From: Kibdelosporangium persicum
Lineage (GTDB): Bacteria > Actinomycetota > Actinomycetes > Mycobacteriales > Pseudonocardiaceae
Direction: 5' to 3'
Assembly: GCF_013280595.1 (NCBI RefSeq)
Contig: NZ_JAAATY010000003.1
Span: 62,001 to 126,000, forward strand
DNA length: 64,000 bases
Below the pieces are notes generated by a model, which made no database searches, had not been told where the DNA came from, and saw only the letters and a program-made list of their open reading frames with translations. Shown here in pieces: positions 1 to 7,705 of the stretch. The translations under genes and the position numbers were made by a program. Position 1 is the stretch's first letter. Each line of letters starts with the position of its first letter.

Positions 1-492
1 GACCCATGCCGTCATCCTTTCGGTTCCGACGACGAGAACGTATTCGGCGGAACCGTTGCGCACCGCGTCCGCCGCGACTGTCAGCGCGTAACAGAAACCC
101 GCGCACGCCGCGTTCAGGTCGAACGCGCCCGCCGTCCGCGCACCGATTCCGTGTGCCACCTCCGACGCGACGTCCGGCGCCCGCCGTTCGGCGCTGCAAC
201 TGGCGACGATCACCAGACCGATCCGGGACGCCTGGACACCGGCGTTGTCCAGCGCCTGGCGCCCGGCCGCGACGGCCATCTGCTGCACAGTCTCGGACTC
301 GCTGGCCTTGCGCAGCGACACGATGCCGGTGCGTCCCCGGACCCACTCCCCCGTACGGCCGAACCGCTTGGCCGTCTCCTCGCTCGTGACCACAGTCGAC
401 GGTTGGTAGGCGCCGAACCCGATGATCCGGGCACCGGCCACCGGCGTGGCCTGCCGAAGACGAGAAATTTTCACTGCGGAAACTCCACCCAT
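1..492 (-). CDS. beta-ketoacyl-ACP synthase III (FabH-like), C-terminus cut off by window edge
   Basis: The 164 visible residues are the N-terminal half of a thiolase-fold ketosynthase III, which condenses an acyl-CoA starter with malonyl-ACP. The family signature GRTGEWVRGRTGI lies at residues 45-57. The nucleophile Cys130 sits in the FabH-type context LNAACAGFCYAL. The catalytic His and Asn would lie beyond the window edge. The ATG at 492 is preceded by AGGA at good spacing; a GTG at 474 is a weaker in-frame alternative. It lies 46 bp after the TetR gene on the same strand. It could be a housekeeping fabH or a starter-unit enzyme of a specialised pathway; the fragment cannot decide. Confidence 0.88.
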   Translation of the reverse strand, partial: MGGVSAVKISRLRQATPVAGARIIGFGAYQPSTVVTSEETAKRFGRTGEWVRGRTGIVSLRKASESETVQQMAVAAGRQALDNAGVQASRIGLVIVASCSAERRAPDVASEVAHGIGARTAGAFDLNAACAGFCYALTVAADAVRNGSAEYVLVVGTERMTAWV

Positions 493-538
493 GGGCACAT
501 CCTGATGGCTACCAATGAGTAAGAGATCATCCTCAGGT

Positions 539-1189
539 CTATGTTTCCGGCGACACTCCACCTGGCCCCATCAATACTGCCAGGTAACTTATCGCGAATG
601 CGCGAACCGACTCGTCGTCGTCCAACGGAATGCAACTGTCCGGAGTGAGCGTGAACGAGATGGCCAGCCGGACGAAAAGCTCCGCGACACCGGCAGGCTC
701 CCGCCCGGCAACCGGCTTGTCACCATCCGGCAGCGCCTGCGCCTGACCGACCAGGAAATCGCGGGCCACGGCGACCACGAGCCCGCCATTGACCGTGAGA
801 TACGGCAACAACGCTTCCGGGTCGGTGGACAGAAGCCGGGACAACAACGGGTCACGACGGGTATACCGCATGCCCACCACAAAGCCTTCGACCAGCCGTT
901 CCCGCGCCGTCGGCAACTGGGCGACGGCGTCGGCGACACTGCCGAAGAACCGGCGGCACTCACGGACGAGAACAGCCTGGACAAGAACGTCCTTGTTCTC
1001 GAAACGACGGTAGACGGTGGCCCGGGAGACCCCGGCGCGCCTGGCGACCGAGTCGACGCTCGCGCGGCGCAGGCCGTAGTCGAGGAACTCGGCGAGCGCG
1101 GCGTCCAGAATGGATTCGCCGACCGGATCGGGTGCACGCCCAGCCGCCAGCACGAGCTCGAGCAACGCATTCGGCTCAGCGGGCTTCAC
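539..1189 (-). CDS. TetR/AcrR family transcriptional regulator
   Basis: A 216-residue one-component regulator. The N-terminal TetR helix-turn-helix is clear: an ILDAALAEFLDYGLRRASV helix, then VARRAGVSRATVYRRFENK as recognition helix. The C-terminal ligand domain is family-typical and does not reveal a ligand. I chose the GTG at 1189 because longer in-frame starts run into a palindromic repeat (1216-1264) that also appears elsewhere in the window, so they are not coding. It lies between the 3-hydroxybutyryl-CoA dehydrogenase gene and the FabH-like gene, all on the minus strand. Control of fatty-acid or acyl-CoA genes nearby is plausible but inferred. Confidence 0.85.
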   Translation of the reverse strand: MKPAEPNALLELVLAAGRAPDPVGESILDAALAEFLDYGLRRASVDSVARRAGVSRATVYRRFENKDVLVQAVLVRECRRFFGSVADAVAQLPTARERLVEGFVVGMRYTRRDPLLSRLLSTDPEALLPYLTVNGGLVVAVARDFLVGQAQALPDGDKPVAGREPAGVAELFVRLAISFTLTPDSCIPLDDDESVRAFAISYLAVLMGPGGVSPET

Positions 1190-1215
1190 ACCGCCCAGCC
1201 TATGCCCAGCCAAAA

Positions 1216-1264
1216 CCTCGTGAGTGGTTATCAGGGTTAGAACACCGATAAACACTCACGAGGG
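1216..1264 (-). terminator. palindromic intergenic element, copy 1 of 3; probable terminator
   Basis: A 17-bp arm (CCTCGTGAGTGGTTATC, 1216-1232) pairs with 1248-1264 with one mismatch around a 14-nt loop. It starts 4 bp after the stop of the minus-strand 3-hydroxybutyryl-CoA dehydrogenase gene. Two further copies with the same arms and the same core (TCAGGGTTAGAAC) lie at 10681-10728 and 24561-24608. In all three the same end faces the 3' end of a minus-strand gene, as expected of a terminator. Confidence 0.7.
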
Positions 1265-1268
1265 GGTT

Positions 1269-2126
1269 TCAGTACTGGAAGAAACCGCGGCCGCTCTTCT
1301 TGCCCAGCAGACCCGCGTCCACCATGCGCAGCAGCAACGGCGGCGGGGAGTACAGCGGCTCCTTGAACTCGGCGTACATCGACTCCGCGATGGCCTTCGT
1401 GGTGTCCAGGCCGATCAGGTCCGTCAGGTGCAACGGCCCCATCGGGTGGGCACAGCCCAGGACCATGCCGTTGTCGATGTCCTCCGGGGAGGCGAACCCG
1501 GACTCCAGCATCCGGATCGCCGACAACAGGTACGGGACCAGCAACGCGTTCACCACGAAGCCCGCCCGGTCCTGCGACCTGATGACCTGCTTGCCCAGCA
1601 CGGACGTCACGAACGCGTCCGCCCGCGACTGCGTTTCCTGCCCGGTCAGCAGCGACGGCACCAGCTCGACCAGCCGCAGCACCGGAACCGGATTGAAGAA
1701 GTGCACCCCGATGACCTGCTCGGGCCGCGACGTCGCCATGCCCAGCTTCATGATCGGAATCGAGGACGTGTTCGACGCGAAGATCGCCGCCGGGTCCTCC
1801 ACGACCTTGTCCAGTGCCGTGAAGACGTCCGTCTTGACCTGCTCGTTCTCGGCGACCGCCTCGACGGTGAACTGCCGGTCGGCCAGGTCACCGATGTCGG
1901 TCGAGAACGTGATCCGGCCGAACGCGGCCTCCCGGTCCCCGGCGGTGAGCTTGCCGTTGCGCACACCCCGGTCGAGCGACTTCTCGATCCGGCCCCTGCC
2001 CGCGGCCAGCGCGTCCGCGGACGCCTCGGTGACCTTGACGTCCAGGCCCGCCCGGGCGCACACCTCCGCGATGCCCGAGCCCATCAGCCCACACCCGATC
2101 ACACCCACGCGGCGGATCTCGCTCAC
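1269..2126 (-). CDS. 3-hydroxybutyryl-CoA dehydrogenase (3-hydroxyacyl-CoA dehydrogenase family)
   Basis: A 285-residue NAD(P)-dependent oxidoreductase interconverting 3-hydroxybutyryl-CoA and acetoacetyl-CoA. The Rossmann motif GVIGCGLMGSGIAEV is at the N-terminus, the catalytic-His segment GVHFFNPVPVLRLVELV lies centrally, and the C-terminus ends in the family-typical KKSGRGFFQY. Length matches the single-domain PaaH/Hbd type. The GTG at 2126 has GAAGGGA just upstream, better than an ATG at 2180 that lacks a ribosome site. It follows icmF by about 57 bp on the same strand, so the two are probably co-transcribed, linking butyryl/isobutyryl-CoA isomerisation to C4 hydroxyacyl-CoA turnover (inference). 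Confidence 0.9.
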   Translation of the reverse strand: MSEIRRVGVIGCGLMGSGIAEVCARAGLDVKVTEASADALAAGRGRIEKSLDRGVRNGKLTAGDREAAFGRITFSTDIGDLADRQFTVEAVAENEQVKTDVFTALDKVVEDPAAIFASNTSSIPIMKLGMATSRPEQVIGVHFFNPVPVLRLVELVPSLLTGQETQSRADAFVTSVLGKQVIRSQDRAGFVVNALLVPYLLSAIRMLESGFASPEDIDNGMVLGCAHPMGPLHLTDLIGLDTTKAIAESMYAEFKEPLYSPPPLLLRMVDAGLLGKKSGRGFFQY

Positions 2127-2183
2127 GCCCGTCCCTTCAGTGTCGATGCTCGATCCTGCGAGCAGATCTTCTGTCCTCATGGC

Positions 2184-5100
2184 TCACACATTACGGCGGT
2201 ACTGACCGCCCACTTCGAAGAACGCCTCGGTGATCTGGCCGAGCGTGCAGACCCGCGCCGCGGACATCAGTTCGGCGAACACGTTCCCGCCCGACGTCGC
2301 CGCCGCACGCAGCCGGCGCAACGCCTCCTGGGCCTCGTCGCGATGCTTGGCCTGGAACGCCCTGGTCCGCTCGACCTGCGAGCGCTTCTCCTCCTCGGTC
2401 GCCCGAGCCAGCTCGATCTCGATCGGCTCCGCCGAGCCGTCGTCCGGCAGGAAGGTGTTCACGCCGATCAGCGGCAGCGACCCGTCGTGCTTGCGGGTCT
2501 CGTAGAGCATCGACTCGTCCTGGATGCGCCCACGCTGGTAGCCCGTCTCCATCGCACCGAGCACACCGCCACGGTCGGACAGCCGGTCGAACTCGGCCAG
2601 CACGGCCTCTTCGACCAGGTCGGTCAGCTCGTCGATGACGAACGAGCCCTGCAACGGGTTCTCGTTCTTCGACAGGCCCCACTCCTTGTTGATGATCAGC
2701 TGGATCGCCATCGCCCGGCGCACCGACGCCTCCGTCGGCGTGGTGATGGCCTCGTCGTAGGCGTTGGTGTGCAAGGAGTTGCAGTTGTCGTACAACGCGC
2801 ACAGCGCCTGCAGCGTGGTGCGGATGTCGTTGAAGCTCATCTCCTGCGCGTGCAGCGAACGGCCCGAGGTCTGCACGTGGTACTTGAACTTCTGCGACCG
2901 CTCGTTGGCGCCGTACCGCTCGCGCATCGCGATCGCCCAGATCCGCCGGGCGACCCGGCCGATCACGCTGTACTCGGCGTCCATCCCGTTGGAGAAGAAG
3001 AACGACAGGTTCGGCGCGAAGTCGTCGATGTGCATGCCGCGGGCCAGATACGACTCCACGTACGTGAAGCCGTTGGCGAGGGTGAACGCCAGCTGGCTGA
3101 TCGGGTTCGCCCCGGCCTCGGCGATGTGGTAGCCGGAGATCGACACCGAGTAGAAGTTGCGGACCTTGTTCTGGATGAACCACTCCTGGACGTCGGCCAT
3201 CATCCGCAGCGAGAACTCGGTGGAGAAGATGCAGGTGTTCTGGCCCTGGTCCTCCTTGAGGATGTCGGCCTGCACCGTGCCGCGCACGTTCGCCAACGCC
3301 CACGCGACCAGCTCCTCGCGCTCCCCGGCGCCGGGCTCCCGGCCGTGCTCGGCGCGGAACTTGTCGATCCGCTGGTCGATCGCGGTGTTCAGGAAGTACG
3401 CCAGGATCGTGGGCGCCGGGCCGTTGATCGTCATCGACACCGACGTGGCCGGCGCGGTCAGGTCGAACCCGTCGTAGAGCGCCTTCATGTCGTCCAGCGA
3501 CGCGATCGACACACCGGACGTGCCGATCTTGCCGTAGACGTCCGGCGGGGTGTCCGGGTCGCGGCCGTACAACGTGACCGAGTCGAACGCGGTCGACAGG
3601 CGCGTCGCCTCCGAACCCTGCGACAGGTACTTGAAGCGGCGGTTGGTGCGGAACGCGTCGCCCTCACCGGCGAACATCCGCGCCGGGTCCTCGCCCTCCC
3701 GCTTGAACGGGAACACGCCCGCGGTGAACGGGAACCTGCCGGGCAGGTTCTCCTTGCGCAGGAACCGCAGGACCTCGCCGTCGTCGTCGAACGACGGCAA
3801 CGCCACACGCCGGATCTTGCTGCCGGACAACGTCTCCCGGACCAGGGGCGTGTGCAGTTCCTTGTCCCTGATCCGCACCACGAGCTCGTCGCCGGTGTAG
3901 TCCTCCTTGGTCTTCGACCACTCCGCCAGCAGCTCGCCGGATTCCCGGTCGACCTTCCCGGCCGCGCCCGCGACCAGTTCGCCGACGTCCTTGGTGGCCA
4001 GACCGGCCCCGGCGAGCGCTTCCCGGGTGGCCTCGAAGTGCTTCAGCTCGCGGACCGCGGCGACCTGCTGCTCGGTCCGGGCGTGGTAGGCGCGGATCGT
4101 CTCGGCGATGTCCGACAGATAACGCGCCTTGGACGCCGGGATGACGGTCGCCGCGGACGTGGACGTCTTGTGGTCCACGACCGGCAACGTGCCCTCGCTG
4201 ACCGAAAGGCCCCGCGCCACCAGCTGGTCGCGCAGGTACTGGTACAGCGCGGTGACACCGTCGTCGTTGAACGTGGCGGCGCTGGTGCCGAAGACCGGCA
4301 TGTCCTCCCAGGACTGGCCGAACGCCTCCCGGTTGCGCACCATCTGCCTGCCGACGTCGCGGCGGGCGTCCTCGGCGCCGCGGCGCTCGAACTTGTTGAT
4401 CGCCACCGCGTCGGCGAAGTCCAGCATGTCGATCTTCTCCAGCTGCGACGCGGCGCCGAACTCCGGCGTCATCACGTACAGCGAGACGTCGACGAACGGC
4501 ACGATCGCCGCGTCACCCTGGCCGATACCGGGCGTCTCCACGATGATCAGGTCGTAGCCCGCGGCCTTGCACGCGGTGATCACGTCGGCGAGCCCGTCCG
4601 GGACCTCCGCACCGGCCCGGCGCGTTGCCAGCGACCGGAAGTACACGGTGTCGTCGGCAGAACCGTCGACCGTGTTGATTCCGACGCTGTTCATCCGGAT
4701 GCGGTCGCCCAGCAGCGCCCCACCGCCCCGGCGGCGGGTCGGGTCGATGGCCAGCACCGCGATGCGGACCTTGTCCTGCTGGTCCTGCCGGAACCTGCGG
4801 ACCAGTTCGTCGGTCAGCGACGACTTGCCGGAGCCGCCCGTGCCGGTGATGCCCAGGACGGGCACCTGACGGCTGGTGCTGAGCAGGTCCTTGTCGAAGA
4901 CACCGGCCTCGATCTGGGTGATCGCCCGCGCCAGCACGTCCTGCCGGCCGGTGAACAGCCCGTCCCACGACTCAGGCGCCCGCTCGGCGAGCGGGTGGTC
5001 ACAGGCCTCGACCATCGAGTTGATCATCCGGGCGAGGCCCATCCGCTGCCCGTCGGCGGGCGAGAAGATGCGCGCCACGCCCCGCGAGTGCAGCAGCTCG

Positions 5101-5432
5101 ATCTCGGCGGGCACGATCACGCCGCCCCCGCCGCCGAAGACCTTGATGTGCCCGGCGCCGCGCTCGTTCAGCAGCTCGACCAGGTACGAGAAGTACTCGA
5201 CGTGCCCGCCCTGGTAGGCGCTGATCGCCACGCCCTGGACGTCTTCCTGGATGGCCGCCGCGACGACCTCCCGCACCGAGCGGTTGTGCCCGAGGTGGAT
5301 CACCTCGGCACCCTGGGACTGCAGGATCCGCCGCATGATGTTGATCGCGGCGTCGTGGCCGTCGAACAAGCTGGCCGCCGTGACGAACCGGACCGGGTTC
5401 ACCGGCCGGTGCAGAGGCGCCTGAGTGGTCAT
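2184..5432 (-). CDS. icmF: fused isobutyryl-CoA mutase/GTPase (IcmF)
   Basis: A 1082-residue adenosylcobalamin enzyme that interconverts isobutyryl-CoA and n-butyryl-CoA, with a built-in G-protein chaperone. Three parts are visible in order. The B12-binding domain has DGHDA near residues 24-28 and a GGHVEY loop. The MeaB/MeaI-like GTPase has the P-loop GITGTGGSGKSS near 194-205 and the guanine motif NKFE. The C-terminal half is the TIM-barrel mutase domain. This order and length are diagnostic for IcmF rather than methylmalonyl-CoA mutase, whose subunits are separate. The ATG at 5432 gives the conserved start of the cobalamin domain. The 3-hydroxybutyryl-CoA dehydrogenase gene follows downstream. 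Such enzymes feed valine/isobutyrate carbon to and from the polyketide precursor pool. Confidence 0.95.
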   Translation of the reverse strand: MTTQAPLHRPVNPVRFVTAASLFDGHDAAINIMRRILQSQGAEVIHLGHNRSVREVVAAAIQEDVQGVAISAYQGGHVEYFSYLVELLNERGAGHIKVFGGGGGVIVPAEIELLHSRGVARIFSPADGQRMGLARMINSMVEACDHPLAERAPESWDGLFTGRQDVLARAITQIEAGVFDKDLLSTSRQVPVLGITGTGGSGKSSLTDELVRRFRQDQQDKVRIAVLAIDPTRRRGGGALLGDRIRMNSVGINTVDGSADDTVYFRSLATRRAGAEVPDGLADVITACKAAGYDLIIVETPGIGQGDAAIVPFVDVSLYVMTPEFGAASQLEKIDMLDFADAVAINKFERRGAEDARRDVGRQMVRNREAFGQSWEDMPVFGTSAATFNDDGVTALYQYLRDQLVARGLSVSEGTLPVVDHKTSTSAATVIPASKARYLSDIAETIRAYHARTEQQVAAVRELKHFEATREALAGAGLATKDVGELVAGAAGKVDRESGELLAEWSKTKEDYTGDELVVRIRDKELHTPLVRETLSGSKIRRVALPSFDDDGEVLRFLRKENLPGRFPFTAGVFPFKREGEDPARMFAGEGDAFRTNRRFKYLSQGSEATRLSTAFDSVTLYGRDPDTPPDVYGKIGTSGVSIASLDDMKALYDGFDLTAPATSVSMTINGPAPTILAYFLNTAIDQRIDKFRAEHGREPGAGEREELVAWALANVRGTVQADILKEDQGQNTCIFSTEFSLRMMADVQEWFIQNKVRNFYSVSISGYHIAEAGANPISQLAFTLANGFTYVESYLARGMHIDDFAPNLSFFFSNGMDAEYSVIGRVARRIWAIAMRERYGANERSQKFKYHVQTSGRSLHAQEMSFNDIRTTLQALCALYDNCNSLHTNAYDEAITTPTEASVRRAMAIQLIINKEWGLSKNENPLQGSFVIDELTDLVEEAVLAEFDRLSDRGGVLGAMETGYQRGRIQDESMLYETRKHDGSLPLIGVNTFLPDDGSAEPIEIELARATEEEKRSQVERTRAFQAKHRDEAQEALRRLRAAATSGGNVFAELMSAARVCTLGQITEAFFEVGGQYRRNV

Positions 5433-5512
5433 GGGAATAGTTTGACGTCCAACCTTCTGACAGACAACCCGATGTGGCCCGGGTCTCCGGTAAACCGGCC
5501 TCTACCTGCTGA

Positions 5513-6133
5513 TCAGCGCAACAGAAGGAACACCACGCCGCCCACGACGGGACCGAGCAGTGCACCGACGACGACCTGGGCGGCGGTGTGGTCGCGCACC
5601 TTGACCCGTGCCCACGCGACCAGCGCGACCAACGGCGCGAGCAGCGCCATCACCCAGCCGTAGATCAGGACGACCGTCGCGACGGCGCCGCCCGCGACCG
5701 TGGCGTGCAGCGACACCTTCCACCATTTGGTGATGATCACGCACACGATCAGCACGGTCACCATCGACCACGCCAGCGCCACCACATCGGCCGGCGCGTC
5801 CCAGACCAGCAGGATCGCCAGCCCGGCGAGGGCGGACAGCAGGCACATCGTCAACGGCACGAACCGGCGTTCCCGCTCCCGCACCCAGTGGCCGTCCCAC
5901 TTGCCCCGCCGGGCGCCCAGGATGATGAACGCCATCGGCAGCACGCTGAAGAACACCGCCACGACCAGCGACCACAGGATTGTCGCGAGAACCCGGTGCC
6001 CGGTGGCGTTCCACGCCACCGCGAACGGCAACAGGACGACGATCGTCGCGGGCGAGAGCACTTCGGTGACGATCCTGGCGAGCCGCAGGCCCGTGCCCGG
6101 GGCTACGGGGGCGTCGTCCTTCTCGGTGACCAC
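5513..6133 (-). CDS. PAP2-like (phosphatidic acid phosphatase superfamily) integral membrane protein
   Basis: A 206-residue protein with five to six hydrophobic segments covering most of its length. Two pieces resemble PAP2 phosphatase motifs: KWWKVSLHATVAGG (a degenerate PSGH region with Ser and His) and RVKVRDHTAAQVVVG (an R..H motif like the third PAP2 signature). The first K-x6-RP motif is not obvious; RRFVPLTM may be its remnant. It is therefore a PAP2-superfamily member of uncertain activity. It lies 80 bp downstream of the icmF start on the same strand, with no sign of shared function. Confidence 0.7.
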   Translation of the reverse strand: MVTEKDDAPVAPGTGLRLARIVTEVLSPATIVVLLPFAVAWNATGHRVLATILWSLVVAVFFSVLPMAFIILGARRGKWDGHWVRERERRFVPLTMCLLSALAGLAILLVWDAPADVVALAWSMVTVLIVCVIITKWWKVSLHATVAGGAVATVVLIYGWVMALLAPLVALVAWARVKVRDHTAAQVVVGALLGPVVGGVVFLLLR

Positions 6134-6184
6134 GCGGCAATCCTGGCAGGACGCCGGCGGCGCGAGCCGGACAGACCCCGGGAA

Positions 6185-6733
6185 TCAGCGCTTGAGCGTG
6201 AACGTGAAGTCGCCGGAGAGCCTGCCGCCCAGCCGGACCGCCGAAACGAGTTTGCCGTCCCTGACCAGTCTTTCGACCTCGGCCCGCGGCAGGCCGCACC
6301 CGTCGGCGATCAGCCGGACCGGCCGGACGGGAATCCGTGCCGCGAAGCGGACCGAAACGTCGATCACCTCGCGGTCCAGGTGATCCGATCCGCCGGTGTC
6401 GAGGCGCCAGGCGTCGTCCCAGTCGAGCGCGATGCGGTTACGGCGCCGCACGACCGGATCCTGGAGCAGCTCGGCCGCCAGGCCAGGATCGTTGCCGTGC
6501 AGGCGGTCCAGCAGCTCAGGCCGGACCGACCGCACGTTCACCCGCTCCAGGACCGTGAACTTCGCCGTGTCCCCGCAGCCGGTGCAGAGCCCGAGCAGCC
6601 AGGCGTCGATGAGCTTGTGGTTCGCGTTGACGCGGAATTTGCCGCCGGCCCGGAAACGCCCGGACGCGCACACGTGGCAACGGCGAACAACGAGAGGCAG
6701 GCAGGTGGGTACGACCACCCAGATGGAGAGCAC
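6185..6733 (-). CDS. DUF1062 domain-containing protein
   Basis: A 182-residue protein of the DUF1062 family: an N-terminal W-x-V-x-P-x-C-LP opening, then CHVC and a CTGC pair that look like a zinc ribbon, with GKFRVNANHKLIDAWLLGLC between them. The conserved RPELLDRLHGNDPGLA segment follows. The C-terminal part contains an S4-like stretch (ADGCGLPRAEVERLVRDGKLV). No function is established. The start is a GTG with a poor ribosome site. It is flanked by a 177-bp gap upstream and lies 51 bp before the PAP2-like gene. Confidence 0.75.
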   Translation of the reverse strand: MLSIWVVVPTCLPLVVRRCHVCASGRFRAGGKFRVNANHKLIDAWLLGLCTGCGDTAKFTVLERVNVRSVRPELLDRLHGNDPGLAAELLQDPVVRRRNRIALDWDDAWRLDTGGSDHLDREVIDVSVRFAARIPVRPVRLIADGCGLPRAEVERLVRDGKLVSAVRLGGRLSGDFTFTLKR

Positions 6734-6910
6734 AGAAGTACACCGTTTCTGTGAGAAGTCCGCAGCAGGAAGAAGCGCGGCGCGAAATGCGCGACGCGCG
6801 ACGAATCAGCGCTCGGGAGGTCTCACAGGGTGTACAACGGCACGTCCTTGCCTAGGTTCGGCAGCAAGGTAATGGCGCGCGGCGGCGCTGTTCCAGTGGT
6901 TTTCGCCAAG

Positions 6911-7705
6911 TCACCGGGTGAAGCGGTGGTACAGCGGCGTCAACACGTCGATCAGCGGCTTGCCGTGCACCGTGACCGCGGGCGCGTCCACCCGGAGCAG
7001 AACCAGGCCGGCGTCCTGCGGTTCCGGTTCGGGCGGCAGCGGGCCCGCGGCGAAGAAGTTCTCGACGTCGAGGGCGGCCCGCGGTGGTGCCGGGGTTTCC
7101 CCGGCGCGGTTGCCGCGCAGTTCGCGCAGCAGTTCGGCCTTGGACCGGCCGCGCCACTCGAAGATCAGGAACGGGTCGTCGTCGAACCGTTCGGCGAGCA
7201 GGAAACACACCGCCGCGACGTGTTTGCACGGCACCGCCCAGTCCGGGCAGCTGCAGTGCATCGGCAGGTCCCGGGCGGCCGCCGGGAACAGCGGCACGTC
7301 CACCTCGGCGAAGACCTCTTCGATCTCCGGCGGCATCTCACCGGCCAGCAGTTTCGCCGCGAACAGCGCCTTGCTCGCGAGTTTGCCGGTGACCAGGTCC
7401 CACTGCTCCGCGGTCAGCGGCTTGGAGATCAGCTTCACCGCGTACGGCTGCGGGCGTGACCCCTGCACCTTCGCGATCACCTTGCCCGGGGAGATGTCCA
7501 GCGACATCACCTGCCCGGAGCGCGCGTAGTTCTTGCCCCGGCTCATCCGCCCGCCGAGTTGCAGGTCCTCGAGCACGGTGATGAAGCGCTGTGACCACCA
7601 GCTGGTCGCGATCCTGCCGCGCGCCCGGCGGGCCTTGATGCCGTTCTCGACCTTGATCGGCCCGGATGACGGGTAGTCCTGCCACCAGTTGTCGTCGCGC
7701 GCCAT
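6911..7705 (-). CDS. SWIM zinc-finger domain protein, partner of SNF2 helicase
   Basis: A 264-residue protein with a central SWIM finger, CSCPDWAVPCKH (C-x-C-xn-C-x-H), a zinc-binding fold used for DNA or protein contact. The N-terminus opens with Trp/Arg-rich segments (DNWWQDYPSSG, ATSWWSQRF), typical of SWIM proteins encoded with SNF2 ATPases. The ATG at 7705 overlaps the TGA of the helicase gene by one base (TGATG), so the pair is translationally coupled and probably forms a complex. The exact process, such as repair or nucleoid remodelling, is not known. Confidence 0.9.
   Translation of the reverse strand: MARDDNWWQDYPSSGPIKVENGIKARRARGRIATSWWSQRFITVLEDLQLGGRMSRGKNYARSGQVMSLDISPGKVIAKVQGSRPQPYAVKLISKPLTAEQWDLVTGKLASKALFAAKLLAGEMPPEIEEVFAEVDVPLFPAAARDLPMHCSCPDWAVPCKHVAAVCFLLAERFDDDPFLIFEWRGRSKAELLRELRGNRAGETPAPPRAALDVENFFAAGPLPPEPEPQDAGLVLLRVDAPAVTVHGKPLIDVLTPLYHRFTR

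Noticed and set aside
1224-5663. Very long plus-strand open frame (1479 codons) opposite icmF
   Set aside because: It is an antisense shadow: the product is Arg/Val/Asp-rich low-complexity without domains, whereas the minus strand encodes a complete IcmF.
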